A stretch of DNA of 64,000 bases from Dryomyza anilis (taxonomy: Eukaryota; Arthropoda; Insecta; Diptera; Dryomyzidae): contig OX638132.1 in the NCBI GenBank assembly GCA_951804985.1, positions 102,352,026-102,416,025 of the forward strand, written 5' to 3'. Each line of letters begins with the position of its first letter. Positions within the stretch are counted from its first letter, which is position 1. Positions 63,836 to 64,000 of the stretch are shown in pieces. Position numbers and translations under genes: made by a program. The notes under the pieces were generated by a model that did no database searches, was not told the DNA's origin, and was given only the letters and a program-made list of their open reading frames with translations.

Positions 63836-64000
63836 TCATGCTGTGTCTGCCGCCGTCGGCGCCTGTGTCTTTGCTGCGCCCAAAATGTAACCCTTTGCAG
63901 TCAAGACGCCGCGACAACGCACGTGCACCTGATAGCGCACAATCCAGTCGACACTGTAGTCGGGCATGATGAACTGTTCCTCCGTGAGCAGCTCCTGTGG
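63836..64000 (-). CDS. C-terminal exon of an unrecognised protein (open at the right edge)
   Basis: On the minus strand the frame enters from the edge and reads PQELLTEEQFIMPDYSVDWI, VRYQVHVRCRGVLTAKGYIL, then GAAKTQAPTAADTA and a TGA at 63836. Codon use and GC content are typical of the real genes in this window and unlike the flanking DNA, and the alternating hydrophobic pattern suggests beta strands. I do not recognise the family. It is the end of a larger protein or of its last exon. A cryptic splice inside the last 20 codons cannot be excluded. Confidence 0.6.
   Translation of the reverse strand, partial: PQELLTEEQFIMPDYSVDWIVRYQVHVRCRGVLTAKGYILGAAKTQAPTAADTA

Overview
This window comes from an insect nuclear genome, most likely a higher fly outside Drosophila. 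The genes carry fly-type orthologues with spliceosomal GT-AG introns. The spacers are very AT-rich (A/T homopolymers, CA and TA microsatellites) and are crowded with MITE, SINE, Helitron and LTR relics. I cannot name the species from the sequence.

Left end (1-3.7 kb): two genes lie head-to-tail on the minus strand. The first is the 5' coding exon of ECSIT (226-1153), which runs off the left edge through a clear GTAAGT donor. The second is a complete, intronless FAM50/XAP5 gene (2618-3694). From 3.7 to 16.9 kb is a gene-poor spacer. It holds a solo LTR, several terminal-inverted-repeat elements, a copia-type RNase H relic, a hAT-type MITE with a perfect 8-bp target duplication, a long degenerate repeat array, and a promoter/5'UTR-like stretch at about 6.84-7.19 kb.

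Centre (16.96-49.42 kb): one large plus-strand gene fills this part, the fly orthologue of ANKFN1 (wide awake / banderuola). I could chain 15 coding exons with consistent splice phase into a 1801-residue protein, ending in a 2.4-kb last exon. An alternative first coding exon at 40753-41353 joins the shared exon at 42905 in the same phase and gives a 1611-residue form. A third possible N-terminal exon (34463-34673) is also phase-compatible but unproven. The introns hold most of the mobile DNA: tRNA-derived SINEs, a Helitron fragment with a 452-bp tandem duplication, three copies of one TA-flanked MITE family (one inside another element, one inside a Transib-like element, one splitting a third element), a Tc1-like transposase pseudogene, and hairpin minisatellites.

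Right end (49.4-64 kb): the wake 3' flank is followed by repeat-rich DNA with a near-identical 416-bp tandem duplication, fold-back elements, and a non-autonomous Helitron with intact-looking termini (59628-60516). At the right edge is the C-terminal 54 codons of an unrecognised minus-strand gene (63836-64000, open).

The genes show no operon-like logic. ECSIT is a mitochondrial complex I assembly and immune-signalling factor, FAM50 is a nuclear protein, and wake is a cortical scaffold in neurons and neuroblasts. What stands out is the multi-promoter design of wake and the layered transposon insertions in its long introns, rather than a new enzymatic system.
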